Part shown: positions 9,888 to 19,701 of the stretch, one piece after another
Layout: each line of letters opens with the position of its first letter
Numbering within the stretch: position 1 is the first letter of the stretch
Source of the DNA: Perkinsus olseni
Lineage: Eukaryota; Perkinsozoa; Perkinsida
Assembly (NCBI GenBank): GCA_013115125.1
Contig: JABANN010000481.1
Span: 1 to 26,436, forward strand
Length of the DNA: 26,436 nt
Direction of reading: 5' to 3'
Notes under the pieces: model-generated
What the model was told of the DNA's origin: nothing
Seen by the model: only the letters and a program-made list of their open reading frames with translations
The model's database searches: none
Program-made: the position numbers and the translations under genes

Positions 9888-12800
9888 ATGGGAAAGAAAG
9901 GGGGCAAGAAGGGCGGTGGCAAGAAGGCCGCAGCGGAGGCGGAGGTAGTAGTGCTAATGGGAGTCACCATCGACCCGCTTCGTGAGCTCCTCGAGCATGG
10001 CTCTACTGTATAGGACGGAGGAGCTTTTTTGTTGGCGTAAGAGCATTTTCGCGTCGTTTTCCATTCATGATAGCCGAGTGTTGCAAATTGCACGCTTCGT
10101 GATTCCGATCGCCTGTAAGATGAGGGAAACTCTAGTACGCCGGTGATGGCCCGGGGACCCGTGGAAGGGATTTTCTCGGTGCTTGAGCGAGTGGGTGGGG
10201 ATGGAATCTTAGGTTGATCCTGATAACATTATACCGCCAGATCTGTTGGATCTGAACGAGCAACAGCTGAAGGAGAGGATAGAAACCTGGGAGTAAGCGC
10301 GCAGGATACGGATTAGGTCAAGTTGGAGACCTCCGATGGCATTTTTTGAGGTACCGGAGGAACAAAGCAGCGAAGGAGAGGAACTACATGGCGATGGAGA
10401 GAGATATGGTGAATCGGTAGGATACGCCTTGGGGTAGAATTGAACTCGGGACCTTCCGGTTTGCAGGTTTTATGGCATAACCAATCGAGAGATTGAGCAG
10501 CTAGAAGCGGCCATCTTGTGCAAGGAGCGACAGACTGAAGCTGTGGAGAAGGAGCACCGAGTGAAGATGAAAGTTCATGAGCAGAAGGTACGATTGTGGT
10601 TCCAACTGTCCATACTCGGTCACATGGTTGGAAGGTCCACAATCTTACCTATGGCCAAGTAAGGGAGAGTGAAGACATCGCGAAGGAGGTATTCCTACAA
10701 TCACCACTGGTGCCGACTGCCCTTCTCAGGCGGAGACGCTGATGGCGGAGGAAGATGGTATGCATGTTGATCTACTCACCAAGTGGCATGAGGAAAATGA
10801 AGTAGACATTTACGTGTAGAGCTTCGTGCATTCAGGCAGCAGCGCAGGAGTACCACTCCAATCGTAACTCTCGGACTATTATCTTGGGGATATCTAGTGC
10901 TACAAGCTGGTTCGACTCGTCGATTTATCCATACAGAAGCAATTTTCAAGCAATTTCCTCTTATGCTTTTATTCTTTCCCATCCTGAGCTTAGTAAAGTG
11001 CTGCCCTTTTTCATGGCTCGTAAGCTCTCAGTAGCGACGAGCTTCCGTCTCATCCCTGGGTATTTCACGCGGTCGTTCAAGTAGGCACTGAAGGAATCTT
11101 TACAGTCAAAGCAGCTGGCACGCGAGGACGAGGTCAAGATGATGGAGCGAGGTAGTGCTCGCACCGTGTGGTATCAGAGGTATCTTTTGACCGTTTCAGG
11201 ATTTGCAAAATCACTGGGGAAATTGAGGGAGACTTATGAGGCTAACCATGCTCAGTTGGAGCGTGATTGCCGAACACAAGTGGAGGACCTCCGTCATGAT
11301 CTTGAGATACGGAGAAGGGTAGTATCTTTTGGTCCTATGCATCACTGTGTAACCTCGGCTGGTCTTTATTGCGCTCAATGTGTCAGAGGATAAGGGCGCG
11401 TATATTTTTTGGTACTATCACTCAGTAGGAGGTTAGGCTCATGAGCGCTTAGCTCGATTATCGTCCTTCATTCGTACCTGAATAGCGGAAACACGGAGTG
11501 GTTGGTTTGGCCATGTGCTGAGCTTGGCAAGGTTTACAGAGATCTGTAGTGGATGCACATGAGCTGCCATCATGGGGAATGGAAGTTGCCCTCCGTGAAG
11601 AGTCTCGCGGTTCTCATCGGTTGGAGAAAGGGGGAATGCTGGTGGTTGTGGTCAGGTGGAAATACACGAGTTGAGGGAGCGGAAAAATTTGCATATGAAA
11701 GAGCTTACCGAGAATCATGACGAAGCCTACGAGCAGATAAAAGAGTATTGAGGAGCTAGATCAGAAGAGGCCGCTGAATCTTTGCTGTGCGTGAAGATAC
11801 TATAGAGATATCACGCTGGACAATGTCAAGCTTATACGGAGTCTGAAGGAAGAGATCGCGCAGATGCGCAGTAGAGAAAAGGTGAATAAGAAGACCATGG
11901 AGCAGCTCATCACGGAGAATAAGACTGTGAGTGTGGAGGGAGGTCTCCGGTTCGATTCCCACGGGTGACATCCTTCGCAGCTTCACCCGTTGTGCAGTTA
12001 TCCGAGCCCCTAGCTGAGATGGAAGAAGAGCGAGCGAGGTTGATGGACCTGCTCAAGAATTATGGCACTGATAAGATTGTGAGTGTTCAGGATAGTCCTG
12101 CGTGTGCGCTAGCCATACCAGCTTTCCGCCAACTCGTGCTAGTGACCCCTCCTTCGTGGAACCCATCTTTGTCAGGTGTTGAAGAATGTGAAGGGAAGGA
12201 AACTGTCGCTCGACAAGCGGTTGAAGGAAGAAAGAGCGGAGTAAAATCTCGCTCAGGATTTGTCAGCATTCTACGTTACTGCTAGTTCTAGTTTCCTGCG
12301 CTGTGCTACTCACGTCCCAGGTACCGTCAGACTGAGGAGAGGTTGAAGAAGCTGGAGAAAGAGAGGGATGAGATCACAAGGCGATTCGCAAAGGCGAGGG
12401 CGTGGCGAAGTTGTAGTAGGGAAATGGTGTATCGTTTTGTAGGGTGTGGCTGATGTGGGCCGCATGGCGGAGTTGAAGAACTTAGCGCTCGAGCAGAGGC
12501 TAGAGGTGCTGGGCGGTAGCTTCGCCGAGAAACAGGGGAGGTTGGAGGAAGTAGGGGTGGGTCACTTAGGATCTGTACAACATCTCTACAACAAATTAAT
12601 ACTCTGTGGAAGCTAGGAATCAGCGTTAGTATGCAGTAGGGTGCGGCTCCGCCTGGCAGACGCGGTGGTCTTCGAAAAAATAGCAGAGTGGGAGATGCTC
12701 ATCCGGGGCTGCCTTTTGGGAGAGTCCCTCTCGATGCCTGCCATCATGAGCTGCCCTCCTCACTGCATATGCATCACCATAATCCGTGCCGTCTTGCCCA

Positions 12801-13142
12801 CTCAGATCGCCCCTTGTGATGGCGTCAGTCGCATTGATGGGGTTTTCAGGTTGTCAAATCGGCCAATATCGACCCAGCGGCGCTGCAGAGTGTAACGGAG
12901 AAGCTGGAAGGAGTTTTGGAGGCTAAGAATGGGGTCATCAGGTCGCTTCAATACGAAGTGGGTTATAGGTTCCGAGTTCGATTGCTGGTCCTGTTGTTTT
13001 TCGCTAGATTCAGCGGTTAGCGAAGATGTACAATGATACAATACGAGTGTATGAACACAAGCTGAAGGACTTTGGAGTGCCGGCGGAGGAGATGGGATTC
13101 GAACCTGTGCCTGTGAAGACTAGCAAGATCCCTGCCAAGTGA
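9888..13142 (+). CDS. GAS8: Dynein regulatory complex subunit 4 (GAS8/DRC4)
   Basis: A coiled-coil protein of the axonemal nexin-dynein regulatory complex, which coordinates dynein activity in motile flagella. The model has 16 exons and 473 codons, close to human GAS8 (478): 9888-9944, 10213-10292, 10351-10416, 10467-10587, 10635-10688, 10730-10801, 11085-11151, 11200-11318, 11656-11744, 11806-11926, 11998-12078, 12176-12240, 12321-12399, 12443-12550, 12850-12957, 13008-13142. Every junction keeps frame. Family landmarks in order are the Lys/Gly-rich start MGKKGGKKGGGKK, HEQKV, DLEIRRR, ELRERKN, DITLDNV, EPLAEMEEER, LEKERDEITRRF, LKNLALEQRLEVL, NIDPAAL and SLQYEV, ending with a GF-P motif as in human. 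Most introns are 40-70 nt. The intron at 12400-12442 uses a GC donor. Exon 9 to 10 lacks about three residues seen in human (YYN). Three introns carry tRNA-like segments. Confidence 0.95.
10417..10466 (+). other. GAS8 intron 3, resembling an antisense tRNA 3' half
   Basis: A 50-nt GT-AG intron. Its reverse complement begins CTGCAAA, the shape of an anticodon loop with GCA. After that come CCGGA, AGGTC, CCGAG, TTCAATT and further bases at the spacing of tRNA positions 39-60. The 17 nt at 10438-10454, read on the minus strand (AGGTCCCGAGTTCAATT), differ at one position from the tRNA-Val gene at 14421-14494. The distal T-stem does not pair, so this cannot be a working tRNA. Confidence 0.6.
11927..11997 (+). 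other. GAS8 intron 10 with tRNA variable-loop/B-box-like segment
   Basis: A 71-nt intron. At 11941-11957 it reads AGGTCTCCGGTTCGATT, followed by CC, which gives a perfect pol III B-box core (GGTTCGATTCC). Fourteen of 17 positions match the same segment of the nearby tRNA-Val. Only the two innermost T-stem pairs survive. The orientation is sense relative to the gene. Confidence 0.55.
12958..13007 (+). other. GAS8 intron 15 with tRNA variable-loop/T-arm-like segment
   Basis: A 50-nt intron holding AGGTTCCGAGTTCGATT at 12967-12983, 16 of 17 identical to the tRNA-Val segment, in sense orientation. The T-stem is not closed on its 3' side. Confidence 0.55.
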
Positions 13143-13475
13143 GGCGTTCCCGGGAGCCTTTTGAACCATACGGTCACCCTCATACAGTACTCCGGTGGTA
13201 TAGAAGGAGGCTGTATATCCCCATTCTGGCTTCAAGCTTGATAAACGCGGGTGGCCTCCTTACGTATGGTTTTTGTCTTTTCATGAACGATATTTTCACA
13301 TGTCTGTGCTTCAGTTTGGTTGCGACTTCAAAAGGAACAATAGGGCCTCCCAGTAGAGCCGCATGATTGGGTGCCAATATTCAGTCGTCCCGATCGGAGT
13401 GTTGAATTGCTCAGTGGTTCAATGTGGATACAGTGTGTAGACTGAAGGAATTTTATTGAGTTTCGAGAAGACCAG
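13143..13475. other. Intergenic spacer between GAS8 and the RPA3-like gene
   Basis: These 333 bp separate two plus-strand genes. I see no further exon, RNA gene or repeat; open frames on both strands lack protein-like composition. Confidence 0.5.
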
Positions 13476-14270
13476 ATGTCAGGCGGGGCTCCAACCACTA
13501 CTATGGGGCCTCTAGTTAACCAGAGATACATGCAGAGGATGGTGGGACAGCGAGTGAGGCTGATCGGGAAGGTACTATATTGATCAAGGAGAGCACTTAG
13601 TAGTGTAGCGAAGGCTTATGGTAGAGCTCTCTGTCACGAGGGCTGTAGGCTGGCCCTGCTTCGTGGTCCCCGATGCTTCACGTTAACTAAACGCCAACAA
13701 CCTCTCCTTCTGTCCATCGAGGACAGTTCACAGTATCGTAGCAGCCAACTGAGTTGATCGGTCGTTCGAAAGCCGTAATGCAGCACTTCGGGTAGTCGGT
13801 CCTTGGCATTTTCTGCGTGCTATGGAGCTGGTGTAATCTCCCAGTTGACTAGTCATCTTTCTGTTTCAGCTCACCTCCCAGCCTCATCCGCAGACCGGTC
13901 TGTTCACGGTGATGGCGCCAGATAACGGGGACATAGTGTGCCGTCCAGAGCAGGGCTTTTCCACAGTTCAGGGACTTGCGGCCTCTGCCTCTCGAGGGGA
14001 AACACAGTAAAATAAGGCGAAAATCCGTGTTAGTTGATATCAATGGGTTCAGTATCGTGGTGCATGCTGTTGGCACTGTGAACTCTGATGGAAGTCTGTC
14101 GGTTGAACAGCCTCCATGGGAGATTGGCCACGACATCAGTCTGCCATTGCTCGACCAGGCCATAGAACTCCAATTCAGGTAGTATTGCCTGAGGGAGTGG
14201 TACGCATGATGGCGATGCTGTTTTTTGCAGAGCTCCACTCGCCCACCTGTACGCTCCAGTGTCTGCCTGA
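13476..14270 (+). CDS. Replication protein A 14-kDa subunit (RPA3-like OB-fold)
   Basis: A short single-domain protein of 132 residues in four exons: 13476-13571, 13870-14006, 14053-14178, 14231-14270; junctions keep frame. RPA3 is the small subunit of the single-strand DNA-binding heterotrimer used in replication and repair; its OB-fold mainly holds the trimer together. Visible family-like features are the N-terminal MVGQRVRLIGK strand, a central TVMAPDNGD hairpin, the V-AVGTVN-DGSL strand pair and the terminal helix after GHDISLPLLDQAI. Length fits the family (about 110-130). The second intron is 46 nt. The identification rests on weak overall similarity and fold pattern, so an unrelated OB-fold protein remains possible. 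Confidence 0.68.
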
Positions 14271-14420
14271 GGGTGATGAGCGAGAAGCGTCTGCTGCTGC
14301 CCAGCGGCTTGTGCGAATTGAGTTGATCAATGGGGGGGGCTATGGGTGGGCCTGCAAGATTGGTTGTGACGTTCCAGACTGTCAAGTGTGACGGGAAGTA
14401 CGTAAGGAATAGAGCGTTAA

Positions 14421-14494
14421 TACTGGAACCGAGAATCGAACTCGGGACCTACTGCGTGTTAGGCAGTCGTCATAACCAACTAGACCATTCCAGC
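14421..14494 (-). tRNA. tRNA-Val (anticodon AAC)
   Basis: A complete 74-nt cloverleaf. The acceptor GCTGGAA pairs with TTCCAGT (first pair G-U), the D arm closes GTC/GAC, the anticodon stem ACTGC/GCAGT holds loop CTAACAC (AAC, valine), the variable loop is AGGTC, and the T arm CCGAG-TTCGATT-CTCGG pairs perfectly. The discriminator is A. There is no intron and no encoded CCA. No run of four or more T follows within about 45 nt, which is odd for a pol III gene. It sits 60 bp upstream of, and opposite to, the next protein gene. Confidence 0.95.
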
Positions 14495-14554
14495 GTGTAT
14501 GTGTAGAGGGATTCGCCTATCGACGTGGTTCCTTTCGTATTCTTTCTCATGTAG

Positions 14555-17132
14555 ATGTTCCTAATTCTGATATGTTTGTTCTCAATAAGCGTCCAACTCT
14601 GTCTTTCCCGCCCTCCCTCAACTAGTAATTCTGCTGTAGTGAAACTCACTAACGATAACTTTGACCAGTTGGTTGTCAATCGGCAGCCTGAGGAGGCCTG
14701 GATTGTCATGTTTCATGTTTCGTGGTGCAAGGCGTGCAAAGTAACAGGGGTCCCCACGGGGGAGGGTCTTATTAGGGTGGATTGCTGACGATTCGGCTGC
14801 CCCCCCCCCCTACGATTCACTATTCCGGTTGCGATCTGCTTCAGAAAACGATGCCGGAGTTCATCGCGGCGAGTGGCAGTTGGGAGAGCAAGGGCCGAGG
14901 GACTAGGGTTAGGTTCGGCGAGGTCGAATGCACCACCAACAAGGAGTTGCGAGAGCGCTTGGACGTCCACTCGTACCCAACCATCATGATGTAGGCAATC
15001 GTAGCCTGGCAGAGTGTGCCACTTCTCGGAAATCGAACCCATCGTTACGGGGTGTGGTATGGCTTACCATAGTTTTGCAATGTCGTCTAGGAAAGTGACG
15101 ACTCCGAAGACTGAGGCTCGCGCTCTTTTAAGTTGCCCACAGTCTGTTGCTAGCAATACTGATGCTCAGGTGGGCAGCAGCAGCACAGTCGAGCGGCCAG
15201 GCATCTCAATACACGTACAACGGTGTCCGCACTCAAGAGGCTCTCCTGGACTACATTGAATTCATGACTCGAGAAAACGTAGAGAAACTGAACTCGTTGC
15301 AGGAGATGGAGGCACGACCTGAGAGAGTAGGCCGTGCTCATGGAACACCGTCACGCGCCACAAAATAGCAAATCATACTTCTCGCATCAGGATATCCACT
15401 CCCGTGTAATCCTCGCGACTCGGGACCCGAAGGCAGATCACAGCTCGTTTGAGGAGGTAGCCTCCACACTGAAGGACCAGCATTCCTTCTTCATCATACT
15501 GGTACGTCCCTATTGTGCCCAGTGGACTTTATCCTCAGCGTCAGGCCCCGAGGGCTGCCTCTGATCTTTCTACTCACATCGGGCGTTCACATCATTCATG
15601 CGATTTCAATGAGGAAGCATGCTTAGTGATCCTATCGCCATCCAGACCCACCTCAACGTTCGAAGTGGGAGATCGGCGAACGTACGCCAAGGTAGGGCTG
15701 ATCGGTTTACTCACGTCTCCCCACACTTGAGGACGGTCGATTCACTATCAGTCCTGTCGAGAGTGGCCCCTCATGACGCTTCCTTCTGTTCATCGTCTCG
15801 CATGTTGTGGGATTGGTCGAACTGCGCCCGTTGCAGGTCGTCCGAGCGTCCGAGGTGATGTCGTCAGCAGCCACCATGCAGGAGTGGATAGATGGTCATG
15901 CTTTCCCGGGTAACGCCTCCCCGTCCACCAGCATCCTCCCGCAACAGGTCACTGTAGGTGTGTGGACGCTGGATGAGAGCAACTCGGTCAATTTCTTGCG
16001 AGGTCCTCAGGATGCAGTCGTAGTTGCGGCTGATCCGGACACGAAGGACAGAAACCAGCAAGCGTAAGAGTGGCCCCCCATTCTGAGAGCTATCTCTGAA
16101 TCAGGTGGTCGGAGCTTGAGCGAGCCTTTGCGAATGAGACCCTGGCTGAGCACTTCCGCTTTGGCATCCTTGATGGAGCTTATTGGGCGTCCACTCTCAC
16201 CAGTAACTGGGGCATACACCAATACGACCTGCCTAGGGTACGCAAGGATCGGGTAGCATGGAGTTCTTCTCGCCACTCTCCGATATACGCTCAATACAGT
16301 AAACAGTAAACCGTCTCTTGTCATGCCGTGGTGGTGGTGCTCGCGCGTATCATTCATGATAGAGGTTTTTGGTATCATTTTTGTGGAGTACTTGTGTGCC
16401 ACTTCTTGGGGTGCTCGTTTCATTCTCAGGTTATCGTCTTCAAAGGCAATGAGCAAGATCTCTACTGGGAGGATGCTGATGAGCTGAGGGTCGGCAGTTT
16501 GGCCCAGGGCCTGGATCTGATACTCACCGGCAGGCTTGAGCCGCGCAATAGACGAGATAACGTCGTCTTGAATAGACTCGCAAAGTAAGGCACGATGATT
16601 GCGTCAAGAGACGATTGAGTATTTCGGCACACCGGTGAGAGGAAGATTGATAAGCGGTGGAGTGGTATGATTAGTGGATGATTATAAATTACATCGGGGA
16701 AAAAATTTAGTGTTTTTATCCGATCTTCTTAACGGACGATCGTGATGCTGATAATGGTTAGTTCCGATCATCATCCAGCTTTGGGTGGTTGCTCTCGATG
16801 AGCACCATGAACTCTTCGGGTTGAGCCTGGGTGTTGTGAGAAGATTGGTATCAACCTTCCTAGTGGACTGTCGATGAGTGGAGCGAGTATGATGTTGTTC
16901 GTGTGTTTTCAGCAACCTCTACTACCCCATTCGACACTTCGTCTCCCAGTCCAGCCTTCACCTGATAGGCTCCCTCCTGACGCTGTTGGTCCTCCTGCTA
17001 GTGGTCACAAGATGCATTTATGAGACATGCGGCCTCATCTTCATCGACGATAATGGAGCTGACACTGAAGAGCAGATCGAAAAGATACGGGCGATTGCTG
17101 CAGCGGAGCGAAGGAAGAAAAAACAGCAATGA
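14555..17132 (+). CDS. TMX3-like transmembrane thioredoxin / protein disulfide isomerase
   Basis: Nine exons, 495 codons: 14555-14740, 14845-14990, 15170-15326, 15391-15501, 15539-15691, 15837-16063, 16105-16237, 16430-16584, 16913-17132, all in frame. The product starts with a signal peptide (MFLILICLFSISVQLCLS). A first thioredoxin domain carries the active site W57-CKAC (residues 58-61) and the cis-proline motif SYPT. Further thioredoxin-like, apparently inactive, segments follow, as in TMX3 (HFRFGILDG, then VIVFKGNEQDL). One membrane helix lies near residues 439-458, with a short charged cytosolic tail ending in RRKKKQQ that resembles a lysine-based ER-retrieval signal. The expected role is disulfide formation or isomerisation in the ER membrane. 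CKAC replaces the usual CGHC, which should shift redox potential. Family is confident; the exact TMX3 orthology is inference. Confidence 0.85.
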
Positions 17133-17412
17133 TGATAGTGATGACGTTGCCAGTGACCTTACAGCTCAGAAGCTCTTCGTTGTTGTTCAATAGGGCGTGG
17201 TCTCTCTAGGGGGTTGCCGGTTTGGAAGCACTGCCCGGGTTGAGCCTTCTCCCGAGGCCTCTACTGGGTCGGGCTCTATGCATGCATTGTGAAGGGGCGA
17301 TTTGGCTCTTCTCGAGTCGCGGACGGCGGTGCTTCAGCGAGTACATAATGAGTGCCGCGAACCCTCAATTGTTGCCGTTGAACAGAACTTGGAAGTTTGT
17401 TCGACGCCTCCA

Positions 17413-19701
17413 ATGGCCAGCAGCATCTTCCCTCCCTTCCTGCTGTTGTCGATCACCCTCGTCCGCAGTGACCTTGATAACATCTATCCACCAGTAACCT
17501 GCCTACCTTCTCTAGTCCATCTATCGTCTACCTCTTAGTAGTCCTATAAGACCAACCCCATCGCGCGGCATCTCGCGGTCACGGTTCTGCCCCAGACACC
17601 AACCGTTCTCACGCTGTCAGGTCAGTCCGCAGTTTTTTGCCAGTAGGAAGATACGTTTCTTTCAGGTCATGAAGACACTAACACGGCTTTGGAGTACTAC
17701 ATAGAGACACTCCCTGAGCGAGGCTCCCTTTATGAGACGTCACAGTCATACCGCTCCTTCGCCGCATCACCGTACACTGCCCCCGTAGTTCTGCAGGAAT
17801 ACATGCTCCCTTTCAAAGTGAGAAATTAACTAACCCCTAACAAGCATGCCATCCACCACGGTCTGGCGGTGATAACTCTCACAGTAGTCATTCTCGGCCA
17901 ACTAGCGTTTGTGGAGCGGGCGTGTTTGGAAAGAGCCGAACAGGGAGGTGTGGTAGGTGACGGATGCCTACGCCCGAGTGGTCTATGTGCCGCCCCTTGA
18001 CGTCGCTGATGATGTTGAGGGTGAGGGAGGACCTCGTCTGGCCTGCTCCATCGTGGCTCCCAGGTAGCTGGGCCCACATCCACTACACTGTAAAGGAACC
18101 CGTTGCTGGCATCACCAGTGATCCAGGGTACTCGCCTCCGACCAGCCGGCAGTCCATCATTGTGCGCGCAGGACGGTCACATTCGCCAACGGCAGGGGCT
18201 TCGTATCTTCCTCGAGCTTCACGGACAACTGCCAAGGATGGACTATTGAAGACAACGGCAACAAGGTCGGTTGAGTACGGGTCTGTGGTCGGATTCTGGT
18301 GACCAGGTGACTGCCCCAGAGCACCAGCCATTCACATTGGGAGGCCTGGATCGGTTAGTCTGATGCGGGTTTTGTCATTGGCCTAGGACTGTGATAGTTA
18401 CTGCCTTGGGTATGATGATATCATGTACACCGACTTCAGTGACGGTTCTGATAGAGTTCGGTGGAAGTTCGTGTCACCACAGTACAATCCATTCTACAAC
18501 CTCACTGGTGGGTCGGAAGGCGATCGATCTCCCCCATCGTATCCTGTGTGACCGACCCCACGTCGCGATGACTCGGGTAGGAGCTCGACACGCCACTCGT
18601 ATATGGTTGGAACAGCGTTAGTCTCCTCGCCTGCGTCACGGTGGAGGAAGGATCCTTTCCTGCCAGCCTCTACCGTCTACAGAGCCGAGCATATGAGAGG
18701 GGCCTATGGCGGCTACCTCTCCTTCACGGTGCGAAGTACCTACGGGGACTTCACGTCGGAGTTGCTCAACAAGGCCAACATTTGGTGACCACACCTGGCC
18801 GCTATGCCACTGGAGATTGTCGAACTGCTCAGGGTAACCTTAGAGTGTGCGGTATGCAACAACCACCGCGGCCTCAGGATCGTTAGGGAAACGCAAGTGA
18901 GCAAGATTTTCACTATTCTCTCCCGATTCTTTGGCTTGTCAGGTGGGAGGCCTAACTTGGGACGGCAATGAGCAGACGGTGGTGCTCAGACTCGCCAGTG
19001 GTGAGAACTGGAAGAAGGACCCTCTGAACCTCGGTGGGTGCCAGTCGGGCGTTGACTCTATCCCAACGTCGGTGTAGCCCTCCCGCTCACTGATGCGACA
19101 GAATGCGAGATGGCGGCAGTCCTGTGGAACTTGTCGAAGTTGAAAATTCTCGGGGACTTCTCGAAGAGCGGAGAGGTATCCGCCTATGACGGCTCGCGTG
19201 TGGTATGAAATTGGACAGGGCGTGGCGATCGATGACGTCTCCATCTCCCACGCATACGCCTCGATGAGCGGCACATCGGCAGTGAACACCCCGTCAGCTT
19301 TCCCTCTAGAGTGTCAGAAGGGTTGTACCTGCAACCACTACCCCGCCGTGCGGAGCATCCAGTAGGTGGCGCTCGATGGTGGTGGCCTTGGATAGACCTC
19401 CCCCCCATGCAGGTGTTGTGGCTTCACTGTGGGCGCCTGACCATCATGCCTTTCTTGTTCATCAGCGGCAGTCGCGTTAGTATCATCACCAATCCACTAG
19501 GAACACCCCCTCTCTTGTGCCGACTGGACTACTTTCTATTACCGTATAGTCAACGCTGGGAACGGCACTCAGAGTGTACGAGTATGGGGGCTGATGATCC
19601 AAACACCATTGGGGTTGAATACTACTGGGCCTTGGAGCCCGTCAGCTAGCTTCTTTCCCGATGGAAGACACAGTCCGGCCCTCCGCCAAGGGACCGAGTG
19701 A
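17413..19701 (+). CDS. Secreted protein with cadherin-like hairpin and laminin-IV-like domain
   Basis: Fourteen exons, 478 codons: 17413-17493, 17551-17620, 17666-17817, 17957-18063, 18172-18265, 18307-18357, 18387-18545, 18651-18784, 18833-18896, 18943-19033, 19102-19175, 19219-19361, 19413-19428, 19501-19701; phases agree throughout. The start ATG opens a signal peptide (MASSIFPPFLLLSITLV). Residues ~35-115 resemble cadherin-like Ig repeats (VLTLSG-E-TNTALEYYI, then LP-RGSLY, closing VTDAYARVVYV). A laminin-IV-like stretch follows: FTDNCQGWTIED, then YRAEHMRGAYGGYLSFTVRS, WNLSKLKILGDFS, VAIDDVSI, and a terminal Cys-rich CQKGCTC. No membrane helix is seen, so it is probably secreted or wall-bound. 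In a parasite it could contact host matrix; that is speculation. Exons 6-8 and the 16-nt exon 13 are the least certain. Confidence 0.68.

Noticed and set aside
11738-11810. Non-canonical intron that would restore the YYN residues of human GAS8
   Set aside because: A canonical GT-AG intron at 11745-11805 keeps frame perfectly and only shortens the protein by about three residues.
13091-13107. Perfect pol III B-box-like sequence (antisense) in GAS8
   Set aside because: It lies in the last coding exon and encodes the conserved GF-P motif of the family, so coding constraint explains it.
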